In this document: in pieces, positions 22,640-33,987 of the stretch
How the letters are laid out: each line of letters starts with the position of its first letter
Numbering within the stretch: position 1 is the stretch's first letter
NCBI GenBank assembly: GCA_020726505.1
Contig: JAHLEZ010000011.1
Span: 1,178,001 to 1,242,000, forward strand
Reading direction: 5' to 3'
Source: Leptodontidium sp. MPI-SDFR-AT-0119
Lineage: Eukaryota; Ascomycota; Leotiomycetes; Helotiales; Leptodontidiaceae
DNA: 64,000 nt
Program-made: the position numbers and the translations under genes
The notes under the pieces: model-generated
Told to the model about the DNA's origin: nothing
The model's database searches: none
Seen by the model: only the letters and a program-made list of their open reading frames with translations

Positions 22640-22990
22640 CAAGCAATGCAAGCACCAAATGCTCACCAGCTTCTTTGGCAACGGGACCAGCCCGGGAAAG
22701 ACGATCAACCAGTTGTTGCAGTATCTAATCACAATTTGGAAGGGAACTGGATAACCTCACGAATAGTTAAACGCCTGCAGCTCGAACATCAACAAGAAAG
22801 GTTGTACAAGGAAGTGCCTACCTTCACGGGCAGGAGCATTAAAAAGACGAAGTTATTTGTGGACTTGACATGTGACAACAGAGAAGGGGAGCGTCAATGC
22901 CAACACCGGTTTTATGTCATCAACCATTGTGATGCTTTTGGTGTCTTGTTGGGACGAAGCTTTCCCCGCAGTATGGGCAGTTCGAGTTGA
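22640..22990 (+). other. possible degenerate retropepsin-like domain
   Basis: A 115-codon open stretch contains GNWITSRIVKRLQL, a flap-like TFTGRSIKKTKLFVDLTC, RFYVINHCDAFGVLLGRSFP and a spacing that resembles retropepsin-like domains of LTR elements and of some fungal accessory proteins. The catalytic Asp-Thr/Ser-Gly is not present where expected (NHNLEGNWI). It may be the 3' part of the broken ubiquitin-like-domain gene just upstream, or a separate transposon scrap. Recognition is weak and rests on spacing, not identity. Confidence 0.3.
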
Positions 22991-24171
22991 TATATCTTGC
23001 TATACGAGGGGTGGGATACTTGTATTGTGGACTTCCCTCGTAACTTTAAAGATAGCATTTCGAAATTCCGGCGGCAGTCAGATCGGTTGTCAACACATCT
23101 GCATAAATTCGGGTCCGGCAAAGCGAGTTACCAGAGGCCTCGCTTTTAAAATATATCTAGTCTATAGCTTCCGAGCTCACTCTCGATTTCTGTTGTTCGG
23201 TGATATTCTTGTAATCATTTCGAGGCATTGAACAAGCCTCACACCGTGAAAGTAGTGAATAGAGACGAGGGTTAGCTTTTCGATTCGCCAAAACCTAATT
23301 TTCCCGCCTTGCTACTTGGTTTGAAGATGTTCAGACAACGAGCAGGTTTGACAGAGACAACGAGCATTATGGAGAAGCTCCAAGGGTCTTGTTGACAATA
23401 CGATACAGGATCCACACCAAGAGCTTGCTTGTTCCCGCTTTGTCAACGCAAAGTTCCAGAAGCTGCCGAAGATGTTTGGTGCAACAGAGCAAGTGCTGAA
23501 TGCATTCATGTCACATCACCATCCTGCAAGTTCCGTCCTACCTTACCGCTCCACAACCTGATGCTGTGGAGTAGGTGCGTCCGAGTGGTCTGTGTTTTGT
23601 GTATCTAAACAGCACGATGCCTTGGTTGATTGGTGCATTTATGCCAAACTTCTCGTATCAAAGTTCACTTCTACTCGTATTCATGTAGGGATCCTGCTCT
23701 TGTGACGTTGGTACGTTGTATAAGGGGTCGGTAAATGTCCTGAAAGTTGGATCAAGAGGAGTTTGGTAGGCAGCGATCTTATCCTGACCATGGAACCGGT
23801 CAGCTTTGACGTGGAAGCAGGCTTCGCGTCGAGTCATGAATGTAGATGTTGTACGCTGGTACACGCGCGATCGAGGCTGATGGCAGGTAACGGCACACGA
23901 TTACTTGAGAAAAGATGGGAAGATGCAGACAGTAGTTTTAGAATGGAGCTGTAGCCTGCGGTGCAGAGAGGTTGTACGTTGACAATGCAGGTAGCCCGGG
24001 TTTGGGACTATACACTTCCCGAAGTGGAGGAAATAAAGTAGCGACATGGCGCACAGCACTGGATTTAAGCCTGATGCTCATGTACTAGCTTCCGTGATAC
24101 CAATCTAGCCAGAAAGTAGGGAAAATGCTACGGTTTCCTTCGTGCTAGGGAAGGTCTAGGGAAGGATACGG
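22991..24171. other. non-coding or decayed sequence
   Basis: About 1.2 kb without a supportable gene. Short ORFs exist on both strands, none with a domain. It could include further decay products of the preceding pseudogene, but nothing aligns by eye. Confidence 0.4.
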
Positions 24172-24963
24172 TCAAGAGGGAAACTTCAGTTCCATTACCC
24201 CTTTTGCAAAGCTAGGGTCTACAACTTTGCCACTTTGAGTGACTACTACCTCGCCTCTCGCCACTAGCCGTCTAGCAGCTTGTCGACATCTTTCTCGCGT
24301 CTTCGATGGGGTTGGAGGTCCCCGAGGATCGATGTCTGCTTCTTCTGGAGACACAACTGCAGAATGATGTTCTGTGTCATCGGCAGTATCTGACTTCCTC
24401 TCTTTCAAAACCTCCTTTTCAGCTTCTTCGCACGTTACCACAGCAGCTAGTCCTCGAATAGCTCGACGGTCTTGAAGAAGAGAAATAATTTTTGTTTCAA
24501 AAGCAACATAGATGGAGTTGTGTTTGACTTTGTGCTTTCGGCACGAATCCGAGCAATAGGTTATCGCATCCCAGTTTTTCTAAGAAGAAAGTTAGGTTGA
24601 CGGCAGGAATTTTCGAGCACAAGAAAAAGTAAACATATGGCGCAGAACCAAGCAACTTCAGAAAACAGCTTTGCCGCGCAGGGGCTGAGACATTTTGTCC
24701 CCTCCAAGAAGACCTTGCGTCAAAGGCGTTCGTCCCAATTATCTGCCGGCTCGAGTCTCACTTGACCCCCTTCCCAGGAGAAACATTCACAGCCTTACGA
24801 AGAAGTCATGAGATTGAGTTGAGACATAATTACTAGGCTGAGTACAGTGAGAAGGAAACATTGGGTCGGTTAATTCGTAACTCACCTTCCACTTCTTCCT
24901 CCAGGTTATCTTTCGGCCACAGCTGGCGCAGATCTTGAGGGAAGCAGGCGTGAGCGGATTCAT
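24172..24963 (-). CDS. DUF2256-DUF3253 protein
   Basis: Small protein joining two domains better known from bacteria. Exons are 24886-24963 and 24172-24579, 161 aa. The N-terminal DUF2256 part shows CASCGRKITWRKKW and, after the intron, WDAITYCSDSCRKHK, so two Cys pairs probably bind zinc. The C-terminal DUF3253 part shows RERCRQAARRLVARGEVVVTQ followed by GKVVDPSFAKGVMELKF, a winged-helix-like end. The biochemical role is unknown in both families. The intron is 306 nt, long for this window, and could hide another small exon, although the two exons join in frame. An in-frame ATG at 25061 would add 33 residues. The MNPLTP start was preferred because the zinc motif normally begins close to the N-terminus. 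Confidence 0.8.
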
Positions 24964-27542
24964 GGCTCGCAGGTGATGCTGGCGATGCGCTGTTAATATT
25001 GAAATTTCGACCCACGTGAACCCACGCAGCAGCGAGATCCGTGGCCGTGGGGGTGGCATCTTGAAGAAACGGTGTGGAAGGAGTTGGCGTCTCACCTCAG
25101 ACCGATGTCCGGCAGGAACCCGTCATTGGTGGCCGGGCGGGAAGTGGGATTGAATGGCCGAAGGACGCTGGCCTGACTTGCTTGTTGGCTGTGGAGAGAA
25201 TCAAATCGTACTAAGGAAAGGACTGAGACGTGGAAACGTGGCAGTCTGAGGTGGATTACTGCGCATGCATATGCACAGAGCGAGATTTTCCTTTAAATGA
25301 AAATTGTTGATAGCTTAAGATGGAGATAGAGACAGAGACCGAAACATCCCGATGACTACTCGATATCTCCCGCGTCGGCCTCAGGAATTCCGTAAACACC
25401 AAAATGTCGTTTGATGTTAATATGAACGATCCGGTCCTCTATCTCAAAGCCCCTCTGCCCCTTCCCGAGGCCAGGCGAGGCCAAGCGAGGGGGTATGATG
25501 TAACAAGTAAATAGTGCTTGGCACGAACGACCGACAGACTGGATGAGCTGGGATGGGCAGTGGGATAGCCTGAAATCTTGCCTAACCCGGCCGTAATGGT
25601 AATCGTCAGGTCTGCGGATGGTGTTCTAGAATGCTGTTCTCCATTCACTAGGGCATATGGGCTTGCAGTATTTACATGTAACGCAGAAAATACCGGTTTC
25701 TCTATCCTTCAACTGGCATCAAGTGACCGCTCCTTTTGCTGGTGCCTCATTGCTTGTGGTGCCATTGGTGCATCTAAAGCTACAGATACCTATCTAGAGT
25801 ATCGACCCATAAACTTAAAGTACAGTACGTCTGGTCGATGAGGTGGCGGATCGATCTGACCTGCCTGCCTCCCTTACCTCGCCGTTCCCCTCATCCTTCC
25901 ACCCATGCGACTGAGTTTTCGGCGGTGGCCTGGGTGTCAGCCTCGGCCTCCCACACGCTTGTCCTTCTGCTCCGTCGGGGATTTCGTCACCACTTTTGTT
26001 AACTCTTGCAATATGAAATGCGCCTTTTCCTTGAATAATAGTGCTGGACTCGTACTGGGCTGTGACTTAAGGCACATAGGATACGAGAGAAGTGCTGCCT
26101 GGACGGCAAAGCTGCTTGTTTTGATAGCGGAGAGCAGATAGACCAAAGTGATCGGAAAAAGGAACAGACTAGGCTAGCGGAGAGGAGAGGGAGAGGAGAG
26201 TCTCGGGATGAACGGTCGACGGAAAACTGCAGCTACAATCTCGCCTTCCAGCAGCCCCGATTGGAATGATCGCCTCCCCACACGCTTGTTGGTACTCGAG
26301 TACCGTGGTTGAGAATCCCCCCTTTTGAGCAGAAGACGGGCCCAGCACGACTCCCCTTAGCCACGCGTGGACAACGGGGGGCTTTCAAGCCAGTGGCCAG
26401 CCAGCACGTATCATTCCTGATGTGAATAATGTATGACTTGTTGACTTGACGAGCATCGGTGGACAAATACCGCACCCCACATGCCATGCATGCAGCTTTG
26501 TCTTTGTCCTCCTGTATTTATGTACCTGCTCTGATATGGAATGACACGGACAGTACCTTGAGAGAGGATTTTGACAATAACAAGAATAATAATAGCAATA
26601 GTAATATTAGCAGTCATCATGACGGCATAACTTTGATTGGTCCGAATCCAAGTACTGCACTAGGCCTGGCATACTTGTAAGAATGAGACTTGCTTTTCTT
26701 CTTCTCGTGGGTTACGTTGATGTCTAATGTTTATGCCGAGGAAGTCAAGAAGGTGAAGGAAGACAAAGAGAAAGCCGGACGAGAAAAGGAAGACGCCGGC
26801 GCCTATCCCATGGCGTGCGGTGCTGTACCATGCCCCTGTAACAAAACAAATGCCACGCCGGTTGTTCGATTCCACAGTTCCAATTGGCTGTCGTCGATCC
26901 ACCAAGCACGCCGAACACTCCACTGCACTACACTCGATACCACCATCCGCTGCCACGAGTCCATGACCTGCCTACAGTGCCTGGGTGTAGGTACTCCACT
27001 CCACTCCACCGCCCACTGGACGCATGTCTCTGCCCTGCCCTGCCCTGTCTTTGCTGAATCTAGCTCTGGCTCTGGCTCTGGCCTGCTGGCTGGGCTGACA
27101 ACTGAAAAAGAGTACCTGCACTAAGAGGTACAGACTTGCACTACAACACGCTACCTACCTGCCGAACTACCCTCCCTTCGTAACCTCGAGTTTCTACGCC
27201 ACGCTACTCCAAGAACAACACTCAAACTCACCTCAACTAAATCGCTCGACTCTGCTTTCTTCTCTCCCACCCACGGACACTCCAACCACAACCGCCACAG
27301 ATCGACCCAGATTCCCCCAGATCCCTTGGCTAGCCGCCATTTTCCCTTCATATGCCTCTCTTGTTTCTGCGCTAATTGCCACCCCCCCACGCCAGAAGGA
27401 GAGGAGAGGAGAGGTCGTTTGCGTGTTTGGGGTGGATTCCGAAGGGAGAGCGAGTGACGTCTCTCCACGAGCAACCAGCGAGCCAGAACCACTTGCGGCC
27501 AAACCAAACCAAACCAAATAGACAGCAGTCGCGACCAGCACC
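24964..27542. other. long intergenic region, promoters of DUF2256 gene and Vac7
   Basis: About 2.6 kb between divergent genes. It contains GA-rich runs (about 26165-26205), an AATAAT-like microsatellite stretch (about 26575-26612) and a CT/CTGG-rich leader ahead of Vac7 (about 27000-27540, including repeated GGCTCT units near 27065). Small ORFs here have no domain signal. Confidence 0.45.
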
Positions 27543-30344
27543 ATGGACGACAAATCCTTTGCTCCCATCACTGGTCTTTCCACCCAGGAAACTGCTGAAC
27601 CAGTGGACAGCCGCAGACCCATTCGCGAATCATCAGCATCAACATCCTCAATACCGCCAGCAGCGAAGAAATTACAAACCAAACGTGTCACCTCTGCAGC
27701 AAATTCTCCAATCGTATCGCGGGAGTCATCTCCGGTACGGCCACCTCCAAAACCAAACACATCTACCCGTTCGACACCGGGCCCTGGTCGATCGAGAAAG
27801 AACAGCACCCAGGAGCTTAGCCCAGCTCGTTCGGCCAGTGCAAACACCAATCCGCCATCTGCAGCTGCTACGCAGAGAGCTTTGTCTGTAGCATCCACCC
27901 CCATACTTCACCCTACTGCCTCCGAGCCGATCATAAGAGCACCTGTACCGCAGAAGCCAACGGTCACCACCGAAGTTAGAGAAACCCCTCGCTGGCCGAT
28001 ATCTCCAAGACTACGGTCCCCACCTCCCATCAACAAACCCTCTATCCTCTCGCCACGAAAGACCGACCAAGAACTCCCATCAATCAATGTTCAGCGTCTA
28101 CCACAGCCGGCGGAACAACAGGAAGGAAAGCAGGATATTCCAGAGAGCGAGGCAGAGGATTCATTGTCTATACCGGGTATGAGAACGCCGGCAAGAGGAG
28201 TCAGTGGGGCAAGTTCAACACTGGAGACTGTACAGGAGATCAGTCAACCAAACACTCCCGGCTTGGAGTTTGATAGTGCCCTAGAGAAAGTCGAGAATGG
28301 GTCGTCACAGTCCCTGTTGGATCAAGATACGTCTACAGATAATGGGTCTACCAAAACAATCAAGTCTAAACCAACTACTACCACTGCGAATGAAAGTGGA
28401 AGTGAGAGTGGTGGGAAAGGCGAAATCAAGATGAGGTCAACATCAGCTGCTCCACAAACCACTGTGCGTCCTAATGGCCCAGCAACGAAATCATTTACGG
28501 GTGCTGGAAGGGGGAAGCCTTCAGGTGAAGGCTCAGCGAGGAACATGACCGTGGAGACGGAGACTGTTAGTTCAATCCCGCAAGTTGCTGTTGGTGGACC
28601 AGCAGGCGCGGGAAATAATGGTAGCATCCGCACCAAGCCGAGTTCTGAGACGATACGGCCAAAGAAGGAGAAGAAGAAGACTGCTCGAAAGGCGCCCTCA
28701 GTCACTTCTGGTACTGGTGAGCAACAATATTTGTCTAGGTCAAGAATCCGCCATCACCATCACCATTCCACGCGGGAAGGTTTTGGGGATGACTTCGCTA
28801 ATTTTGCTCCGCGCTCTCGTTCCCCCGAAAGGCTTGACGGTCAAGGCCCGTTTTCTCGTCCTTTCTCACCCACGCAGAGCAGCGGTGCAGCAAGTCCTTC
28901 TCGTTCAGTTTCACAAGCATCTCGTAGACCGAGTCTCAATCTTCAAGCTGTAAGCACTATGCTAACCAGAAGTCGTCCAGCCTCTTCAAAAGCAGATATC
29001 TTCGAGGCCAAAGTCGCCAGTGCGGTTGACGAGGCCAACTCCTCGGACTCAGAGGAAACTTTCGTTTATGAATCGAACCCACCGGATGTCAGTGATCGAC
29101 CACGGCGCTTTCACTCTCGCACTCCAAGTGCCACATCGATGGCTAGCCAAGTCGATCAAAGAAACGGGGTGCGCACGATCATGGATGGTCACCATAGTGT
29201 TGCGATGAAGAAGAGCATGAAATTTGCCAATTCATACAACAGTAATGGCCAAGAGCAAACTCCAGGAGAGGATGATGGTAAGGGGACTGCCCGGAGTAAT
29301 ATGGGTACAGGTAGAGGAACGACACATCACCATCACATCGGGGGCCGATGGAGTCGCAATGGCGGTGGCAATGGTCACCCATCTCTCTTTGATAACGAAT
29401 CTCCTTTTCCTAATGCAACAAAACAAAAGGCGGGGAACAGCCCTCGACAAACGTCACGGCCTACAAGTCCGAGAGTGGCTAACATGAGAATGGCTGGGAA
29501 CGGGAAGAGAGCATCGCCAATCTCCTCGGCCTACGATCTTGACGATGGAGCGGATGATGAACGAACGCCACTGATCTCGACAGTTCGTTCGAGCAGATCT
29601 GGCCGGAGTCGACGGCAAGCAGGGTCGATGCGACAGCTTGAACATCAAGCATCGCGCCATGAGCGTTCATTCATGGCCCGATTTGCTGGCTGTTTGGTGT
29701 TGGCGGTAATGATCACTCTGGTCCTCTCGGGAGCTATTGGTTTTACATTTGCGACAACTCAGCCTCTAACAGATGTTAAAATCCTGGCGCTGAAGAATAT
29801 CATCGCGAGTGAACAAGATGTCATCCTTGACATGAAGGTTCAGGCTCGAAATCCGAATCTGGTAGTTGTCAGTATCGATTCAACGGATTTGGTCATATTC
29901 GCAAAATCCAGGTATGCAGGCACGGATACCGAGTGGTGGAAACATCCTTCAGGGACGGATCTTCTCCGACGTGGTCTTCGAAAACGAGATGATGATCCAC
30001 TTGATCCACCCCTGGGCGACGACCCTAACACCAGTCCAAACTTGGTCATTGGACATGTTTACGAATTTTATAGTCCTCTGACTTTCGAGGGATCGCCGTT
30101 TCATGCCGAGCCTTACTCGTCCCTCGGCCAGATCCGCATCGATCACCCAGGGAATGATACCACACCAGCGGGAAGCGAAAGATGGGGAAGAGTTGTACAA
30201 CATGAATTCGATCTTATCGTGCGAGGAACTTTGAAGTACACCCTTCCCTTGAGTCCAAGGGTTAGGAGCGTCAGCGTCGAGGGCCGGGTTACGGTCAAGC
30301 CAAATGCTGCAGATCAGGATCCAGAAGATGTTCATATAATTTGA
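27543..30344 (+). CDS. vac7: vacuolar segregation protein Vac7
   Basis: Vacuolar membrane regulator of the PI(3)P 5-kinase Fab1, needed for PI(3,5)P2 synthesis and vacuole size control. Single exon, 933 aa. Residues 1 to about 700 are disordered, rich in Ser, Pro, Thr and Arg, with His runs near 402 (HHHHH) and near 596. A single membrane span lies at about 711-736 (FAGCLVLAVMITLVLSGAIG), followed by the conserved lumenal domain beginning TQPLTDVKILALKNI and continuing ILDMKVQARNPNLVVVSIDSTDLVIFAKS, which has a LEA-2-like fold in this family. The ATG follows a pyrimidine- and CAAAC-rich leader, typical of fungal starts. Identification rests on the C-terminal domain, since the N-terminus is not conserved in the family. 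Confidence 0.93.
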   Translation: MDDKSFAPITGLSTQETAEPVDSRRPIRESSASTSSIPPAAKKLQTKRVTSAANSPIVSRESSPVRPPPKPNTSTRSTPGPGRSRKNSTQELSPARSASANTNPPSAAATQRALSVASTPILHPTASEPIIRAPVPQKPTVTTEVRETPRWPISPRLRSPPPINKPSILSPRKTDQELPSINVQRLPQPAEQQEGKQDIPESEAEDSLSIPGMRTPARGVSGASSTLETVQEISQPNTPGLEFDSALEKVENGSSQSLLDQDTSTDNGSTKTIKSKPTTTTANESGSESGGKGEIKMRSTSAAPQTTVRPNGPATKSFTGAGRGKPSGEGSARNMTVETETVSSIPQVAVGGPAGAGNNGSIRTKPSSETIRPKKEKKKTARKAPSVTSGTGEQQYLSRSRIRHHHHHSTREGFGDDFANFAPRSRSPERLDGQGPFSRPFSPTQSSGAASPSRSVSQASRRPSLNLQAVSTMLTRSRPASSKADIFEAKVASAVDEANSSDSEETFVYESNPPDVSDRPRRFHSRTPSATSMASQVDQRNGVRTIMDGHHSVAMKKSMKFANSYNSNGQEQTPGEDDGKGTARSNMGTGRGTTHHHHIGGRWSRNGGGNGHPSLFDNESPFPNATKQKAGNSPRQTSRPTSPRVANMRMAGNGKRASPISSAYDLDDGADDERTPLISTVRSSRSGRSRRQAGSMRQLEHQASRHERSFMARFAGCLVLAVMITLVLSGAIGFTFATTQPLTDVKILALKNIIASEQDVILDMKVQARNPNLVVVSIDSTDLVIFAKSRYAGTDTEWWKHPSGTDLLRRGLRKRDDDPLDPPLGDDPNTSPNLVIGHVYEFYSPLTFEGSPFHAEPYSSLGQIRIDHPGNDTTPAGSERWGRVVQHEFDLIVRGTLKYTLPLSPRVRSVSVEGRVTVKPNAADQDPEDVHII

Positions 30345-33300
30345 GGATCCCATTTGCTAGCGGTATCGAAGTGGCTCACTATGCCACATTTTCCTTTGTC
30401 ATTGTCTTGTACAATTGAGCGATTCATTTTTTGTTTTATGGCATGGACGACCACAGGCGCGACAAAATACATCAATGTAGCTACAGGATTGGGCTTACTT
30501 CGCTTGGACAACAAAACAAAAAGTAGCGCGGGTGCTTCCCAGCTTCTATTCTTTTTTGATGGGTGGACTGCAGACGGGATCTTGATTTTGGGGTTTCTGC
30601 TTCTTTCGGAGGATCGGCGAAATCGCAATATAGACGGCCTTCTTTTTAACGGCCGACTTTGATGATTGTTGAGGACTGCATTGCATTGCATGGGGTGTTT
30701 GTAGAGTACTTAGGTATGACCGGTGGTGCGCTGAGGATGTATGGAATTTGTACAGTTGAGCGAGTGGAAGGACAGGCTGCGTTGTGATCGGAGAGTTGCA
30801 AGTGGAACGGAACTCTTGAGTGCGCGATATAGATGAGTGCATAGTCGAATGCAGTGGCTTTGATGAAGAATTTGCAGCCCGACCGTTTCATGTCTATGTC
30901 TTTAATTTTCTTCTGGGCCCTTCAGTCTTCTGATGCTGTGGTCTGTAGCTACATGATGCAGTTATTTCGACCATCGAGTAGCCAAAAAGGTATCAGGAGC
31001 ACCCCAAATATGTGGATCTTCATCTATGGTTTCCTTTCATACTGATTTCTGGATTTATTTGTTCAGCGTGGCATGTACTGCCGACTTGACTTCAAAGGTA
31101 GAAATTTGGTACACATGACACTTACACTGGGTGGTGGATCTCAGTTGTCCCCCGGGCTTGTCGTCCAGAGCCAAAAACAACTCCATGACACAGCGAAGCA
31201 GGCATGTCAAAATCCGAAGACAGTCTGGAGCTTTGACGCCTCGAAGCCTCTCGTGGGATCTATCAGAAAGCTTCGACGTCAAGTTTCATATGGTCAAGTC
31301 ATAGCTAATTCTGTTTGAGGATATTATTCAAACCAATAGTCACATATAGTTTTGCGACCCTCTGATCTGGCTTGGACGTCCGTCCATCAAGTGACTGGAT
31401 TGAGCCGAGCCGAATATCAAGTGGGCTGGCTGCTCCCGGGTGCTGCCCTGATTATCGTGCTAAGATGTCAAAGAGCCCGTGTGGATCAACCGCGAGCCGT
31501 ATGTCAGAGCATCAGCCGCAGAGTGCATAATCTATTTATCGATAATTTAGAGTATTGGTTTATCTAAGTGCTGAAGTTTATTGATTGGTATGATGGGGTC
31601 GGGTAGTAGAATCTAGTGTTGATCCCAGTTTATTTATTAATTATTCGACGAAAGGAGTGGAAGAAGGAAACTGAGTGAGTCGGTGGTGGCCGGGAAGGAG
31701 AATGAGGCTGAAAATAAGTGCTGACCTGTTGTTGTGGTGGACTAATTTCGTTGAAGAATGTACAGACAGCTGGAGATCTTCTTCCTCTTGCAGGAGATAC
31801 GGTAATCGCCTTTATCAAACAATCCTGATTGTTCTGATATCTGATAGCTGTCCACATCTTCGTCGTTTGTTGATAAGTGTCCGCTTCTTCCCTCGGTATC
31901 GAATGTTTCGCACTGATATTGTGATTGCTTCGGTTCTGCGAGACACGAATGTGCCGACGACGAGGATCATGTAAGCCTCCGAGTCCGAATCCCAACAACG
32001 CGGGGGGGGTCGGATGGTAAGAGAAAACGGATCGCCGGGAATTCCAGGGATGCAGAGAGTACGGAGGGATTTTCTTAGGGAGATAGGGGGCGGGAAAAGG
32101 GGTATTTTTGGGAATGGAAATTGGCTTCTGCCCAACAAAGAAATGAAGTCATGCGCAACACGGCCCCCTTTTTTATCCATCCCGACCCTAATTGTTTCTC
32201 CCAATATCAACAGAGTGGGGAGCAGGGCAGGAAGGCCCCCTGTCGGCAATCTTGGATCCCCGGCAGCTCTGATCTTGGGCCGGTAGAGCTGGGATGGCGG
32301 AAAGCAAATACGAAAGTGGCGGCAATGGGGCAAGGAGGGGGGCATTCTTATTATTATAATTTATGCTGATGCCGGTGTTGTTGTTGATGTTGACGTTGAC
32401 ATTATTTATTTGTTGTGAGTGACGCGTAAAGTAAACATCCAAGTAAACATAGGAACCTGGTGGTGATCTTCGTTATTTGCCCCTCGGCTACCACGCCTTC
32501 CCCTCACTCACTGCATTGCATTGCACCGCACTGCACTCCTCTCACGAGGACAGACGTGGCCGTTGTGGATGCGTCGATATGTATCAGGCAGACAATTGGA
32601 AAGAAAGCTGGGATGGGAGCCTGAGAGAGCGCAAGAAGAGCTGATAACCTGAGGCGGGTGGGATTTGGGAGGCTTGATCTGCGAGGACCCTGAGGGAAGA
32701 ACTAGAACTACCTGGGTAAGTAGAGCAGCAGAAAAACGGGCTCGGAAGCATCCGCGAAAGGCGTTTGGAGTTTGGCGGTGGGTGTGTGTTGTTGGAGACG
32801 TCAGATACGCGTGATGATTGGCTGGCGCAAAGCAGAGTGACTCGACTAGACCACAAAGGACTAAGTAAGGTAAACAGAACACGCTGGGCGAGTGGACTGA
32901 CTGACTTCAATGTCGATGCGCATATTCCCACAGCACTTTTAGGATAGAATGGAATAGGATAGGATAGGATATGTCAAAGGGCATTCTCTGGAAAGGCTTT
33001 GCGTGTTCTTGACCGTAGGTAGTCTTCTTTGTACCTTCTTAGGTAGGTATTCAGATCTTCTCGAATTCTATGATACATTATCTTGGGTCACTGCCCAGCA
33101 ATTCGAGACGCGTCCGACTAGCTAAGCGAGGACAGAGGAGTCAGTGCCACCTCAGTCGCGGTCGCGCCTGCCCTGCTTTGTTACCACAACAAAGGAAGAT
33201 CCACTCCACTCCTGTCCTGTCTGCTCTGTTCTGCTCTGTGCTGCTCCACTCCGCTCCTTCCCTGCCTGCCTGCCCGCCCAGCACCAGCACAAGCCAGCAC

Positions 33301-33987
33301 CAGCCAGACCGCAATTTTCGCTCCAAAACCCAAACCCAACCCTCCCTACCCCTACCCTACCTTCCTCGCCTTACCCAACCTAGACTGACTGGAACTCCTC
33401 TCCTCCAACCTCTCCTGCGCTGCTCCCTCCATCTCTCCATCTCCATCTCTCCTCACCAACCCACCGACTTCGCACGCATCGTCGCCTCCTCACCCTCCTC
33501 CTCTTCCTCCGCCTACGACCACCTATCCCCCTACTACATACGAATCGATCGCCTACTGGATATCAGACCAAATCGCCGACTCAACCACTCTGTTTTGGCC
33601 TGGGAGGCATTGCTGCTGCTGCTGTCAACTGCCCTTGTCATGACTACCTCCACTTGACCAACACATTCCTTGCCCGACCGAGTCGCCAGCCAAAGAATAC
33701 ACACATTCCACCATTTTCGACGACGTCGAACATTCCCCTCGTCGAGACAATATACCACTCCCTTGGGTCCAGCTGCCCGAACAATTGATGATCATCTGTT
33801 CGATCGTTGGACTATTCGTCGCCGAGATATCGAACCATCGCGACCCTACAAATAACCCGCCTCCTGCCGTAAACTTCTGCTGCGCTGCCTTGATGCCGCA
33901 AGGTCGATAATTCGCTCCACCTGGGTGCCAGCTCTCCCTCATTTCCGCTATCGTAGACGTCGCAGCGTCATCGCATTCCTCCGTATC
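30345..33987. other. long intergenic region and Wee1 5' leader
   Basis: About 3.6 kb without a supportable gene. It contains TGCAT repeats near 30676 and 32512, a G8 run near 32002, TTG/GTTGATGTTGACG repeats near 32370-32400, GGATA repeats near 32950-32972 and a strongly pyrimidine-rich leader at about 33180-33540. A 195-codon frame at 33070-33657 lies in that leader and is low-complexity Ser/Pro/Leu, so I treat it as untranslated or an upstream ORF. Such long leaders are frequent in front of cell-cycle kinase genes. Confidence 0.45.

Noticed and set aside
26860..26880. GTTCGATTCC, like a tRNA B box
   Set aside because: No matching A box or acceptor stem is found upstream, so it is not a tRNA gene.
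31815..32345. 176-codon minus-strand ORF in the Vac7-Wee1 gap
   Set aside because: No recognisable domain, biased Pro/Arg/Ile composition and no splice partners.
33070..33657. 195-codon ORF ahead of the Wee1 gene
   Set aside because: It lies in a pyrimidine-rich leader and translates to low-complexity Ser/Pro/Leu sequence. It is better read as 5' UTR or upstream ORF.
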